A stretch of 64,000 nt of DNA, taken from the NCBI RefSeq assembly GCF_003576645.1, contig NC_044922.1, positions 22,311,438 to 22,375,437 on the forward strand. The letters are read 5' to 3'. Source of the stretch: Ipomoea triloba (taxonomy: Eukaryota > Streptophyta > Magnoliopsida > Solanales > Convolvulaceae). The position numbers and the translations under genes were made by a program. The notes under the pieces are model-generated. The model was not told where the DNA came from and made no database searches. It worked only from the letters and a program-made list of their open reading frames with translations. Positions 36,433 through 49,260 of this stretch are shown in pieces (position 1 is the first letter of the stretch; every line of letters starts with the position of its first letter).

Positions 36433-37074
36433 TATAGAAAATATATTTAAAATACTATTTAACTATAAAATTTAAAATTTAAAAATTATAAAAGATGTTA
36501 ATGAAGATAAAAAAAAAATTGATTTGACCAATAAATAGTAAAAAAGAAAAAATTCATTTGCTAAACTTTACTTTGCATGCTTCAGTTCTCTTTTTAGCTC
36601 ATTTTTAAAATAATGTTCACTTTCATAATTTAAACACTATTAAGTTTTTACTTTATTATCCTCAAAAAGTTAAGTTTTTACTTTGATGAATTTATCATTT
36701 ATTTATTTATGTAACTTTTATATGTGTTTCTAAAGCACCTCTTTTGTAGAATGATAATTTTGAAGAGAATTTATTTTCTAAATAGTTCATGAAACACAAC
36801 AGCCTCTTACAAAATAATTAAGGAGTAAATAATAAATGTATGAGTTTTTGACATTTGTTTTTATAGTCCCTATCAATCATCAATCCTAAATTCCTAACCA
36901 TTATTTTAAGTGGGTCCAATATACCTTCTTTTAGGACGTACCATTTAAAAAAATATTACATATTATGTATTTATTTATTAAAAACAATAATAATTTGAGT
37001 GTAACATATCTATCCATCACAAAATAAAGATGGAGTAAATAATAATTGTTCAAAGTCTTTTAACACGTGATTTT

Positions 37075-37880
37075 TGCTATATTTGGCAAACCTAGCTGAA
37101 AAGGTAGCTGAAAGTTGAAAAGTAGTTGAAAACAGAAAAGTTATAAGCTCGAAGTTGAAATCTGAAGAGCTGAACAGCTAGCTGTTATGCCTAAAAGTGT
37201 TTTGTAAAATTAAATTTTTTATAAGCTAATAAATGTAAAAAGACTAAAAATGACATCTTCGTACAATTTAAATAGTTTTAAATTTAAATAGGTTAGTTTA
37301 TATATTAAAATATAAAATAATGAAATCAATATATTTTAATAAAATATAAAGTAAGAACATATTTTTGAAAGAGTTTATTACCGAAATAGTCCATCGACTA
37401 TTGCGAAATTACCAATTTGGTCATCGATAATTTTTCTTGCCTAATTAAGTCCTCAACTTTGAAAATTTTAACTATTTTGATCCTCTGTTTATTTTACCGT
37501 TTGATTTCTGTTAAATCGAGACTAAATTGGTAATTTCACTATAGTTAAGGGACCATAAATTAATTACCGAAATGGTCCCTTGACTGTAGTAAAATTACCA
37601 ATTTGGTCTTGATTTAACGGATATTTAACACCAAAATAAACGGAGGATCAAATTGGTTAAATTTTTTTAAGTCGAGGACTTAATTGGGCAAGAAAAATTG
37701 TCAAGTACCAAATTGGTAATTTCGTAGTAGTCGAGGGACCATTTCGGTAAAAAACTCTTTTTGAAAATATATAAAAGTAAAACAAAATGTTTATAATTCA
37801 TAAAATTAGTTCATACAAAAATTAATTTTCAAACACAAATGTCAAATTGAAATTACAACCAAATATATTGAAGAGAAGTG
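37075..37880. mobile_element. Interspersed repeat, same family as 11400-12060, with nested MITE
   Basis: Homologous to 11400-11830 on both sides of a nested element. It marks the right limit of copy A1. Confidence 0.55.
37371..37757. mobile_element. Nested Mutator-type MITE, 387 bp
   Basis: Ends GAGTTTATTACCGAAATAG and a complementary CGGTAAAAAACTC. Perfect 9-bp flank repeat TTTTTGAAA (37362-37370 and 37758-37766). Confidence 0.85.
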
Positions 37881-37938
37881 AAAATACCAAAAGGGTTTTA
37901 ATTAGCAGGGATAAAGAATATAATTTATTATCTGTTCA

Positions 37939-38036
37939 CAATGAGTCAACAGTTGACTCCAATGAGGCTCGAACCCACTCCCATCATCCATGTGAGAATG
38001 TTAAACGGGACACCGGATGCCACTTGACCACAAGAT
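37939..38036 (-). mobile_element. SINE family A, head only
   Basis: Minus-strand A- and B-box region (CTTGTGGTCAAGTGGCATCC and GGGTTCGAGCCTCATTGG). The A-rich tail is missing. Confidence 0.7.
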
Positions 38037-38092
38037 CTTTAGCAGAATATTATTTATTTATTAAAATAATAAGAATAAAGATGGAAAAGCTG

Positions 38093-38100
38093 ATATTTAT
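38093..38100 (-). promoter_or_regulatory. Orphan copy of the RNase TATA box
   Basis: TATAAATA in a fragment (38085-38143) matching the RNase promoter. No coding exon follows on its downstream side, so the promoter was duplicated without its gene. Confidence 0.6.
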
Positions 38101-38197
38101 AGTGATTACTGAAGAGTTAAGAGAAGAGGTCGCGCTACTACTTTTTTTGTTAAACTAGAAGAGGGGAACACCCAAAGAAAACACAAAAAAAGGAGAA

Positions 38198-41100
38198 TCA
38201 CAGGGTATTAACAACCCCAATCAGGGGGACCCGCCGTTGAAAAGCCACGCCGATTGTGTCTTCACGCACAGTCCGTGCAAGCTCAGGTGGGGCTTCATGC
38301 AACTCAACTACCGTTCCCGGGCTCAGTGCGGCCTGTTTCGCAAGGCTATCAGCAACCCGATTCTGCTCCCGGTAAACATGTCGGAACTCCACCGTTCGAA
38401 ATCTCGTAATCTCTTTACGGCAGCGCTCGATGAGATTGTTGCAGCTACCTGTTGCGTGCCGAGACTGCCGTAATAAATCAATCACCGTTTGAGAGTCACT
38501 CTCCAAAATTATACTAAGGTACCCATGGTTAAGAGCCAGACATAGGCCGTGCCACACAGCCCATGCTTCGGCCTCGGTAACGGAACATTTGCCAACGTTT
38601 GCGACAAAGCCAGCCCTCCAATGCCCTTCATGATCCCTGATAACCCCGCCACATCCCGCTATGCCCGAGGTTGTCGATCTACTGCCGTCTACGTTCACTT
38701 TAACGTACCCCACTATCGGTTTTTCCCAAGCAATCCAAGCGTCGGCAAAACGCATTTTGTCTATGCCTGGCAACTTTGCTCTCGTAAACGCAGATTTAAC
38801 ATCCTCCTCCTGTTTCGCGATCCATCGGAGCTTATGGTCCATGAGCATGCCTCGTCCGCTAAACACTTTGTCATTGCGCCACTTCCATAGCCACCAAAGA
38901 CGAATGGAGAATCGTTCCGGCCAGTCCTCCGCAAAACCATCTCGCCTATCTCCTCGTAAATTTGCAACAAGCCATTCCTCCCATCCCAAACGATCAAGCT
39001 GCACTGCCCGCGTAGCTCCAAAAAATGCACCCCAAACTGGTTTCGCGTCGCTGCAATGTCGAAACAGATGGTCGCAATCCTCCGCATGTCCTGCACAAGA
39101 TACACACGAAATATTAGAGGTTAAGTGGCGTCTAACTCTTTCAGCATTCGTTAAGATTCTCCCATGCATAACAAGCCAAATGAACATGCAAATTCTATTC
39201 GGCACTTTGAGCTTCCAAATCCGATCCCAGTCGTCTTGATTCCTTGTCGTAGTAGACGGGGCGATCGATTCATAAGTGGAGGTGATAGAAAAGTCGCCCG
39301 TAGGGTCCAACCTCCATCCCACTTGATCCTCAAGATCAGGGTCAGTGGAAAGAACGAAAGAATGGAGTCTCGAGATCACTTCATCAGGTAGATAATCGGC
39401 TACAAGGTCCCATCGCCATCCCGCCCCTTCCGCCCATAAGTCGCGCACCTTCACATAAAGCTCCGGGAGGCTGAGAGGCGTACTTAGGAAACGACACAGA
39501 GGCTGTGGGTCAATCCATCTGTCCATCCAAAAATTGGTTTGTTGACCACCTCGGACCACCATCATCTCACCAGCGTCCACGATGTTCTGAGCTGCCATAA
39601 TGCCCTTCCAAGCGGCCGAAGCGGTCGAGCTTCGGTTATGTGAACTGCTGCGTAGTCGATCCCTAGAATATTTGTTCAGGATGGTTTTGGCCCAAAGACT
39701 ATCTTGCTCTCGGCGCAACCGCCACTCAAGTTTCGCCATATATGCCAAATTCATCGCTCGAGGCCGAAAAATCCCAGGACCCCCCGAGCTTCTGGGTTGC
39801 GTGACTTTATCCCATGTTACCAAATTAAGCTTATTGGGATTACCTTCCGACGTAGCAACCCCCCCAAATAAAGCGTCTCTTGTATTTCTCGATCTCATTA
39901 CAAACACCTATAGGTATCACAGTAGTCTGCATGGCATACATCGGGATGGATGAGATAACAGACTTCGCTAAAGTGACCCTTCCTACTAGTGACAGAGTTT
40001 TGGATTTCCATCCTTCCATTCGCCCTTTGATACGGTCAAGGAGAGCAGTAAAATGATTACCCTTTGTCGGCCCATGCGCTGATTTCACTCCCAAGTAGGT
40101 TCCTAGATCATTTGTTTTTGTCAAATTTAAACGAGTAGCGATACCCGAAGCCATGGTTGAGTCCACATTTTTCGAAAAATACACCAGTGATTTCGAAAAA
40201 TTAACTCTTTGCCTTGAAACCTCGCAAAATCTGTCAAGACAGTCCCGGATGACGTCTACTTGATCCATTGAAGCTTCTGAGAAGAGGACTAGGTCATTTG
40301 CAAAACAAAGGTGAGAGAGGGTCGGACCAGATGCAGTTAATTGAATCCCTTTCCACGCTCCCGCCAACACCTTGCATGTAATCGCCTGACTCAAGACTTC
40401 CATGCAATGGACAAAAAGTGTCGGTGACATAGCATCCCCTTGTCGGATTCCCCGCCTCGGAGCAAACTGGGGGAGGGTTTCGCCATTCCATAGAATAGAC
40501 ATGCGAGTAGTTTGCACACAGTGCATTATAAGCCGAATCCATTTATCCGCAAATCCAATCTCATTGAGAGTCGATCGAATGAAATCCCACTCCAATCGAT
40601 CATATGCTTTTTCGAAATCCAACTTGATAGCCATGAACCCCTTAGCGCCTCTCTTGTAATACATTGTATGCATAATTTCTTGATAGATAAGGATGTTGTC
40701 AGAAATCTGACGACCTGGAACAAACGAGCTTTGGTACGGACCCACAATAGCGGGGAGAATATGTTTCAAACGATTAGTAATAGTTTTGGTGATGATTTTA
40801 TAGCTGACATTGCACAGAATGATTGGTCTAAATTGTCGCACATTCTCCGGGGATTGAACCTTTGGAATAAGGACCAAGAGAGTATCATTAAGTCCAGGGG
40901 GTAAAGATCCAGTTGAAAGGCCTCTTTCACGAGTTGAAAAACACTACCTCCAACAACCTCCCACATGCGTTGATAAAAAGCCGCATGAAAACCATCCGGC
41001 CTAGGTGCCTTAAAAGGAGCCATTGCTAAGAGCGCCATATGAACTTCCTCAAAGGAAACAGACTTGTTAAAATCAGTCCACTGCTGATACTAGACGTGCG

Positions 41101-42347
41101 GGAATCTGCCTTCCCTATTGCCCGGTCCCGGTTGCACGTGGTCCGTAGAGTATAGTGCAACAAAATATTCCCTGACATGATGTTGAAGGTGAGTCGGCTG
41201 CATGATCCAATTCCCGTTATCATCCTGTAGTCTCTTGATCGTGTTACAGGCGCGGTTTATAGCAGTGGCCGCGTGGTAATAGGCGGTATTCCGATCACCC
41301 GAGGTGATCCAATTTTCACGTGAACGTTGATACCAAAGTAATTCTTCTTGGTAGAGAATTTCCTGGTATTCCAAAGCTAGTTTTTTCTCAAGTTTAGCCA
41401 AGCCTCCATGGAGGCTGCCGAGAGCCATGTCTGCACACCTCCGAGACGCGCAAGGATGATCTTCTTCCTATAATGAATATCACCAAACGTGGTTTTGTTC
41501 CACCTTTGCAGAGCTTCAGCCATCTTAGGAACGTTATCAGTGAACGGGTTAGTCGTATTCCAATTCGATCGCACCACCTCATGTAAGGAATTATTAGTGA
41601 GCCACGTAGCCTGAAACTTGAATGATTTCACTTGCCTAGTAAACTCTCTTCGAGCCACCTGTAACAAAATAGGGGAATGATCCGACGACAACCTAGGTAA
41701 GTGAGTTACACTCGCATCAGAAAAAGCAGTCCACCACTGAGTGTTACAGAGAACCCGATCCAGCCTTGCGCTCTTGGACGAGCTAGTGTCGATACCTCTC
41801 GACCAGGTATATTTGGGACTGCTAAATCCCATATCAACGAGACCTTCATTCTCAATCCAGTCCACAAACTCCGAGCAACGTTGAGCAGAAAAGTGTTGTA
41901 ATTCATAGTTTCTTCTTTGTTTAAAACCGCGTTGAAATCACCAGCAACAACCCAAGGACCCGCAAAGCCTTGATTAGCCATTGTAAGCTCTGACCAAAGT
42001 CGACGACGAAGGTGGTGCGTTGGGCTCCCGTACACCACCGCTAAATGCCAATCTCCTCGGTTGGCATCTTGAACCTGTAGCAAAATAAATTGAGGGTGAG
42101 TAGCTACAACTTCAACTTTACTAGATTTATTCCATAAAACCCATATACCCCCACTAAAACCAACTGCCTCCACCCGAACCCAATCCGAGAAGCCTAATTT
42201 CATAGAAATCGAATTTGCATGAGATCCGGAGACCTTAGGCTCCACAATGCCCAAAATAGCGGGCCTGTGGGTCTGAATGAGATTTTTGAGGACACGGAGG
42301 AATTCTCTACCGCCCGCGCCTTGACAGTTCCAAAAAAGACAATTCAT
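38198..42347 (-). pseudogene. LINE ORF2: endonuclease, reverse transcriptase, RNase H
   Basis: Starts near MNCLFWNCQGAGG (42347). The apurinic-type endonuclease part has VVAGDFNAVL and later SSDHSPIL. The RT part (about 40890-39860) has FMAIKLDFEKAYDRLEW, a RQGDAMSPTLF motif and the catalytic box as FANDLVLF, where FADD is expected: the second Asp is present but the first is Asn. The zinc-finger-like domain (WKLKVPNRICMFIW) and RNase H (VNVDGSRS, then LESDSQTVIDLL) follow to 38198. Frame breaks fall near 41890, 41400, 40890 and 39870, plus a TAG at 41092-41090. RNase H at the C terminus is characteristic of one plant L1 lineage. Not functional. Confidence 0.9.
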
Positions 42348-42745
42348 AAGGAAACAACGCAAAAAAGAAGAGACAAACAAACGAAAAACTCAAAGAAAAA
42401 ACAGAGCAAGAAACACGGGGTCAAACGGCAGGGGCCGAAGCTCCTTCCAGCAAACCAGTCTCCTTCCACATCGACACCATCGGGCGGGTCTGTGTGATGT
42501 TCCTGAGAGTAATCCTCGGCCGCGTCAAAGTTTTGGGCCTCACGATCCTGAGTCACAACTGTGGTCGAGTTAATGATGTTCCCCCCTTCTTCTCCGCGGT
42601 TCACCACATGCCCATCCTCTTCAGCCGCCCGACTTGACAACCTCCTCTGAGAACCCCTCCCCGTATCTGACCCCTCTGCCTCTGGTGTTTGCCGAGTCCG
42701 AGTAGGTTCATTCATAATTTGTGTCTCATTTGCTATCACATTATT

Positions 42746-44327
42746 CTATCGCTGCCGCCCTTCTAAGACAGTCCAGCCTAATGTCCGATTGTCTTCTCTG
42801 TTTACGGCCTCCCTATCCTGGGTAGTGTTCGCAACCGGCGTAGCTCCGTGCACATCCCCCCCCCCCGAAAGTTCGCCCTGCTCCACTTCGGAGTCCAGGG
42901 GCATGAAACGCGAACCCCTAGCAGCACCTCCCCCTTGGTTCCTTCCTGTCGCCACGGTCTGCCCCGCATTCGGCCACTGCTGTCCGCTGCCTGGAGGGCG
43001 TCCTGCCTGACCTCGTTCCTTTCTGGTGACTATCATCCACGAACCATAAGGACGAACACGAGACGAAGATGCACCCCCAGTCGCATGTACTGCGGGTTGA
43101 TTCACAGGTACAGGACCCTCTGGAATTGGAGGTTGCAACCCCTCACTTCCAGCCGCAGCGGAGATGTTCCCCCCGCCGGTAATCGAGCAACCGTCAAGTT
43201 TGTGCCCATACATTCCGCACGCAAAACACACTAGGTGAATACCTTCGTAGGCCACTTTCCATACCTTTCCTTCCAAGGTGAAAGTAGGAATCATAGATTT
43301 CGTGATGTCTATCTCGACACAATCCCGAGCAAACTTTCCCCTTGACACAAGACTAGTCGTGTGATCCACTCTCACCGTTCTCCCTAGTTTTATAGAACTC
43401 CACGAGGAAGTTGGGGAAACGGACCCAAACGAGTACCTTCTCAGTCGTGTCTGCCGTCGGATCAAAATTCGGCACCCAATCCTTGACGATCAGATAGTGA
43501 TCAAGAATCATCCATGGACCTTCGTATTTTGCAAACTCCAGATCGTCGCGCATACCGAACCGGACGAGGAAATAATCATTTTCCAGCGTAATCAACTCCA
43601 TTCGACCTTTCGGTTTCCACATCGTGGTTAGCCTCCAGAGAAGATAAGCATACCCAACCCGCCTTCCCATAACCTTAATAATTAGAGTTTGACGCCAAGG
43701 TTCCCTAATCTGGCCCTTCTCCTTTGCTGATAAACGAACAGTGGGACAGAAAGGATCATCGTTTATATCAACCGGGTCTTCCTCGGCATCTAGATCGGCA
43801 TTGGCCTCATCAGTGGTGTCAGTCATAAGAAAAGGTGCCGCATCGGTGCCCTTTCCAACCACCGAATCCAGGTATGAACGTGGTGCTGCGATCCCAGGGC
43901 CCCCTGAAGGCGATTCAGATCCCGCAATCGGGCTCGAGGGCGACGGGGAGTCTGCATCCATCTGTTCAGCAGTATCCCGATCCTCAGCCAACGGCATTGC
44001 CGCTGATTGTGTTTCCGCCACAGAGTCGACATCATTAACAGAGTGGACTAGTAGGTCCCTCTGGACCGGAGAACTATCAGCATCATCAGAAACCATCGCA
44101 GCTGTGGGCGTCGCTTCTGTTGGAGTCTCGGCAATCATCTCCGCAGGAGGATCGGGCTGGCCATCGGCAACTGCTGGGAACAAAGATCCATCCCCCGCAT
44201 CAGAGTCCATTGCGTCGCGTGATCCATCGTCCATTTTAGGCTTGTTCGTGCTTCGTTCCAGCAGATCGTCTTCCTCAGAGAACAGTTGGAGAGAGCGTGT
44301 AGAGAGCGTTTCAAAGTTTCGCTTCAT
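42746..44327 (-). pseudogene. LINE ORF1, gag-like with a zinc knuckle
   Basis: Opens MKRNFETLSTRS at 44327, runs through an acidic region, then the DUF4283-like core (WRQTLIIKVMGRRVGYAYLL and KYEGPWMILDHYLIV). A knuckle C-X2-C-X4-H-X4-C (CFACGMYGHKLDGC) follows near 43200. A small deletion with a frameshift lies near 43395, between the core and the VRVDHTT stretch. Function in the family: RNA-binding chaperone of the LINE particle. Confidence 0.85.
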
Positions 44328-44659
44328 TTTTTCCTATAATTACGCAATGTTAATCTTCATCGCGCTACTACTTAGTTCTTACTACCTCTACTTTTAACAG
44401 CAATAAAAAAAATAAAATGATAAATGTACTGTAGAATTGTTTTTTTTTAATCAATCAAAATCTACCACATAAATTACTCCTTTTTCATCGTGATATTATA
44501 GTACTACTCTAGTTGGAGGCTATGCAAATGGTGGGGCAAGCAAGACAATTACAGCACGTTTGGTACAGTACAGTTATTATAATATTTTTACATTTTGTAC
44601 ATATTTTGATATGAGTAATTCTATCGTAAACTCTCAATTCATTCTTCAATTCAATTCCC

Positions 44660-44853
44660 ATGGCCAAAGACCTTGTGGTCAAGTGGCATCTGGTGTCCTG
44701 ATTAACACTCCCACATGGATGATGGGAGTGGGTTTGAGCCTCAGTGGAGGCAACTGTTGACTCGTTGTGCTTCTGTAGGTTGAGAAAGTAGCTATGAATA
44801 AATACTACATTGTAACAGAGTCAGTAGTACTCAAAAACAAAAAAAAAAAAAAA
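44660..44853 (+). mobile_element. SINE family A, best copy, 194 bp
   Basis: Flanked by TTCAATTCCC (44650-44659 and 44854-44863). tRNA-like head with GTGGTCAAGTGGCATC (A box) and GGTTTGAGCCTC (B box), and a poly-A end. Other copies are at 7203, 26562, 25348, 28635, 16733 and 37939. Confidence 0.9.
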
Positions 44854-45029
44854 TTCAATTCCCTTTTGTCTACCTCTAATTAAATTTGAAGAGAAGTGGA
44901 AGTAAAAGTTGGGAGTAGATTTTTGAGAGTCATGAATTTTTTTTTTTGGATATTAATAACTCTAGCTGATGAATAAGTCAATACACCAAAAATAATTTTG
45001 AGAATATATATATATATACTTTTGCAAAA

Positions 45030-45473
45030 AACCCCACCTAGACACCCGCCTAGGCGCTAGGCACTCCTAGACCGAGGCGAATTGCTCCCTAGGCGTCCGC
45101 CTAGGTGGTCTGCAACCTATACCACCTAGGAGGCCGCCTAGTGCCTAACTCGGCTGACTGGGCCAACTTGGCGGCCGACTGGGTCGAATTTAGCCGAGTT
45201 AACTCGCCCAACTCGGCAGAGTTAGCCGAGTTAACTCGAGCGAGTTAGCCTTGTTAATTTTATTATTATATTTATATATATTTAAATTTATTTATTTATA
45301 TAAGTAAGAGAAGTAAGAGATATATATATATATATATATATAATATATATAATATAATATATGACATACACACATGAATTATTTTTTTGTTTTTATAGGT
45401 CGCCACCTAGGTACCACCTAGGCGCTAGGCGCTAGTTTACCGCCCGACTAGCGCCTAGCGCCTACTGCAATCA

Positions 45474-45515
<42 letters not shown>

Positions 45516-45520
45516 TATAT
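45030..45520. repeat. GC-rich 'gcctaggcgctaggc' repeat island with (AT)n tracts
   Basis: 45040-45240 and 45400-45465 are dense in CCTAGGCG/CGCCTAGG phrases in both orientations. Between and beyond them are (AT)n runs (45317-45343 and 45476-45508). Absent from copy A1 at the matching position (35265), so it is an insertion. Looks like a non-coding TE with inverted, self-complementary ends. Confidence 0.65.
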
Positions 45521-46609
45521 AATTCTAAAACAATGTGATTTATTATTTTATCAAAATTAATAATCTCAACAAACTAGTTTGAAACTAGCACAAAATGGAT
45601 TTAATTTACAGAAAATTAATCCCACCAAACTTGGTACAAAACCAAGAAACAATTTATATAAAATATATAAATAGCGAGGAAAGAATTTTCTAACTTGAGG
45701 TTTTAACCCAACACAAGAAGATAAATCCAGGTTGTGCGTACTCACACTCTCCTCAAAACCGATTTGCTACCTCCCAACGGTGCTAGGAGTGTTGTAGCTT
45801 GCGTCAGTCTCCTAGTATAAAATGGATTACGAACTTAAGTTTGAGTACTCAAACTAAAGGTCCAACAAACAAGAACACTAGGCGAGCACTCTGTACACTT
45901 TACGGAATTGTTGGCAGAATATTTTCGAAGAGATGGAGAGAAGACAAAAACAAAATTTTGATGTTCTCAAAATCATCCGCAGCTAAAACAATCTGCCAAC
46001 AACAAGATTTTTATAGGAGATGAGGAATAAATAGCATTAATCCATGGCGTCAACATCTGAAATAAATCAGATATGTAACCCTTAATCTGGAGTTTAATTC
46101 TCAAAAATAAACTGAAATTAACTCATAATTAATTCCTAACGGATCAAAATTAACACTGCCAGAACAATACTCGGAGCAATACTCACGAATGGTCGTTCAT
46201 TTTATGTATCTATTTAAATTAACAATATTTAATTTAAGTTATTTTTAATTTAGTACTGGTGTTTAAAATGTATATATATAGAAAATATATTTAAAATACT
46301 ATTAACCATAAAATTTGTAACAGAGTCAATAGTAATAAAAAAAATAAAAAATTTAAAATTTATGTTAATGAAGATAAATAAAAAAAAATTATTTGACCGA
46401 TAATTAAATAGTAAAAAAAAATACTTCATTTGTTAAACTTTATTTTTCATGCTTCAGTTCTCTTTTTAGCTCATTTTAAAATAATTTTCACTTTCATAAT
46501 TTAAACACTATTAAGTTTGAGGCTCAAACTCATGACCTCCCATATAGGGGAAGTCACTACATGCCATCTAAACACAATATGCTTAGTTATCATTTATTTA
46601 TTTATCTTT

Positions 46610-49260
46610 TATATGTGTTTCTAAAGCACATCTTTTGTAGAATGATAATTTTGAATAGAATTTATTTTCTAAATAGTTCATGAAACACAACTACCTCTTA
46701 CAAAATAATTAAGGAGTAAATAATAAATGTATGAGTTTTTGACATGTGGTTTTATAGTCCCTATCAATCATCAATCCTAAATTCCTAACATTATTTTAAG
46801 TGGGTCCATTACCATTTAAAAAAATATTACATATTATGTACTTTGTTTTAAAAAAAAAAAATAATTTGAGTGTATCATATCTATCCACCACAAAATAAAG
46901 ATAGAGTAAATAATAATTGTTCAAAGTCTTTTAACACGTGATTTTATATTCCTCAACAATCATTCAACATCAACCATCTATTAATAATTTTAATTTTTAA
47001 AGAGCCAAACATACCTTTGTTTATAAGTTTAATTTTGAAAAGAAGATATTAATATTTTCTTAAAAATTGAGTGCAACATGCCTATCTATCACAATATAGG
47101 AGTGAAGTAAATAATAGTTGAGCAAGTTTTTTGATATGTGATTTTATATTCTCCACCAATCTCAATCATCATTTTAACTTTATAAGAGCAACCTCATCAG
47201 TATACGAATTTTCACAATGTTTTAGATGTTAAGTAGAATATATCGAATTATCGATGTAGGGAAAATTAAAAGAGCTAAATAAAAAAAAAAGGAAAAAGAA
47301 AAAGTAGAAAAAAAATAGAGAAAATACCTTTCTTACGTGTCCAACACTGCACGGGTCTGTTTGGTGTGCTCAAGCGCACCTGTGGTGATGAACTAAGCTT
47401 TTTTTCTTGACAGTGGGTCCCACAAAAACTCTCATTTACAGTAAACTTTTTCTTCTCTCATTTTATGTGATCTCTTCCACCAATGGTAAAAAGTTGAAAA
47501 AACTCTTTAAAATCCCTATTGCTCTAACCTCATTTATCAAAAGATAATTTTAAAAGATACTCCGTATATAATATCACATCTTCTTTTTATTTATTCAATA
47601 AAAGTATTAAATGAAACACAACTACCAATCACAAATGAAACGAAGTAATAATTTACAAAATAGGACGGAGTAAATAATAATAATTCACAAAACAGGACAA
47701 AGTAAGCAATAATGGTCCAATTTTTTTTGACACGTGATTTTATACTCCTCGCTTATCATTCAATCTGTAGTCATAATACGGTGGACCATGGTCCACAATG
47801 CATTGTGGACCATGGTCACAAAACGTCGCCGTCCGCTGTTTCATTAAGTAAAAAAAATGGCTGTCGTGAGTCTTAACGGAGCTCCGTAAAGGATACTACA
47901 GTTCATCTCAAAAAATACTGCTTCACATTTGTTTTTGTATTATAAAATGAAACTGTAGTTATATCGAAATGAAACTGTAGTTGTGTTAAAAGGAAACTGC
48001 CGTGTATATAAAATGAAACTGAATAACAGTTTAACATATTTGAGTGTATATTGTCCAATGAAATTGTAGTTATATCGAAATGATATTGTAGTTGTGTTGA
48101 AAGGAAATTGCAGTGTATTGTAAAAGAAACTGTAGTTGTGTTGAAAGGAAACTGAATAGCAGTTTCACATATTTGAGTATATAATATGGAGTGACACTGT
48201 AGTTATATTAAAAGGAACTGCAGTTGTGTTGAAAGGAAACTGCAGTATATATAGAATGAAAGTTAACGGCGCGGAACGGAACCGTTTCAACCGTTTGTTT
48301 GCATTAATTAAAATGACGTCGTTTTGATGCATAGACCACAATCCATTGTGCACCGCGGTCCATAGGAAAATTTTCGTTCAATCTCCACTATCTTTGTAGT
48401 CATCGTACAACACAAACAATTTTTTGTTTGTCATTTCATACAGCTGCCAAATGCTGCTCCGAAGAGTACATAGTATGGCATGCATTAGAGTTGTTGGAGC
48501 GTTGTTACGGCAAGTAGATTTCATAGAGTAATAAAACTCTCATCATAATAATTTTTAATCAGAGAAAATTGTAATTATTATTTCTAAGTTATAAGATAAT
48601 TGTAGAATTCATTCATATTTGTTAGTCGCTTATTTTTCGTCCTAAATTATAATTCACGTTACAAGTTTCGACTTTTTTAAAATAAAAATTTATGAATGAA
48701 ATTTGCAATGCCAGTTATAACTAAGAATAAAATGTGAGCACAACCTGTTAAAAGAAAAAAGACAAAATTTACCATTTCAGTTATAGCTTAGGGACAAGAA
48801 GTAAACACAATTAACAAGTAGAGAAAAATTATATAATTACCCTATAACGTATGAACGAAAAATAATTTTTCTTTTTGTTATTTATACCTATTTTTCCTTT
48901 GCAGACCACATAACAATGTTATGACTCATATATCACTTATAAAAGAAATCTTTTAAGTACAATATTAAAAAAAAATCGATTTCTTACTATTTTTCGTTAG
49001 GACTACTAAAGCACAATATAGTAATGTCATTTTTATTAGAATAAATAATCAACCAAAAATAAAAATAAAAATAATGAAATTTCCGTGGCCTGGATAAATA
49101 ATTAATAATTTAAATAAGTTAAGCCACATATCTGCAACTACGTATTAAATAAATCAATTCTGAAGTAGTAACTAACAAAGATTTTTGACACGTGAACTAG
49201 CATTATTGTCCTTGAATCACAATCTCGAGTATACTCAACCATACTGTTGGACTATACTAT
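46610..49260. repeat. Duplicated repeat block B2 (paralogue of 24090-28470)
   Basis: Runs parallel to B1 with indels, and carries its own insertion at 47767-48376. No gene recognised. Confidence 0.65.
47767..48376. mobile_element. Palindrome-ended TIR element with internal minisatellite
   Basis: A perfect 32-bp palindrome (ACCATGGTCCACAATG and its complement) sits at 47785-47816. A related inverted copy lies at 48325-48362. The interior (47945-48260) has about 2.5 imperfect units of roughly 115-130 bp rich in 'gaaactgtagttgtgttgaaag'. TTCAATCT lies on both sides (47759-47766 and 48377-48384), but left-flank similarity continues a few bases further, so the exact edges are uncertain. Confidence 0.65.

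Larger units (their letters stand above)
34860..37073. repeat. RNase upstream region, duplicate copy A1
   Basis: Parallels 38085-38143 plus 44374-46945. It includes a stretch near 35430-35880 that may be an old solo LTR ('ctcctataaaaatcttgtt' on the minus strand). The segment beginning AATGGTCGTTCATTTTA is repeated in tandem at 35868 and 35940. No coding sequence. Confidence 0.75.
38144..44359 (-). mobile_element. L1-type LINE, 6.2 kb, full length but broken
   Basis: Flanked by a perfect 14-bp repeat TCGCGCTACTACTT (38130-38143 and 44360-44373). The 3' end is at the left with a short A run on the minus strand. Order: gag-like ORF1, then ORF2 with endonuclease, reverse transcriptase, zinc-finger-like region and RNase H. 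GC content is clearly above the surrounding DNA. Confidence 0.93.
44374..46945. repeat. RNase upstream region, duplicate copy A2 (right of the LINE)
   Basis: Parallels 34895-37073. It was continuous with 38085-38143 before the LINE inserted. It differs from A1 by a SINE (44660), a GC-rich insertion (about 45020-45590) and lack of the MITE at 36025. Confidence 0.75.

Noticed and set aside
38549..39239. Plus-strand open frames up to 192 codons
   Set aside because: Antisense shadows of the GC-rich LINE RNase H and zinc-finger region.
43741..44397. Plus-strand 218-codon open frame
   Set aside because: Antisense to LINE ORF1; Ser/Gly/Ala-rich composition is the mirror of the acidic ORF1 N-terminus.
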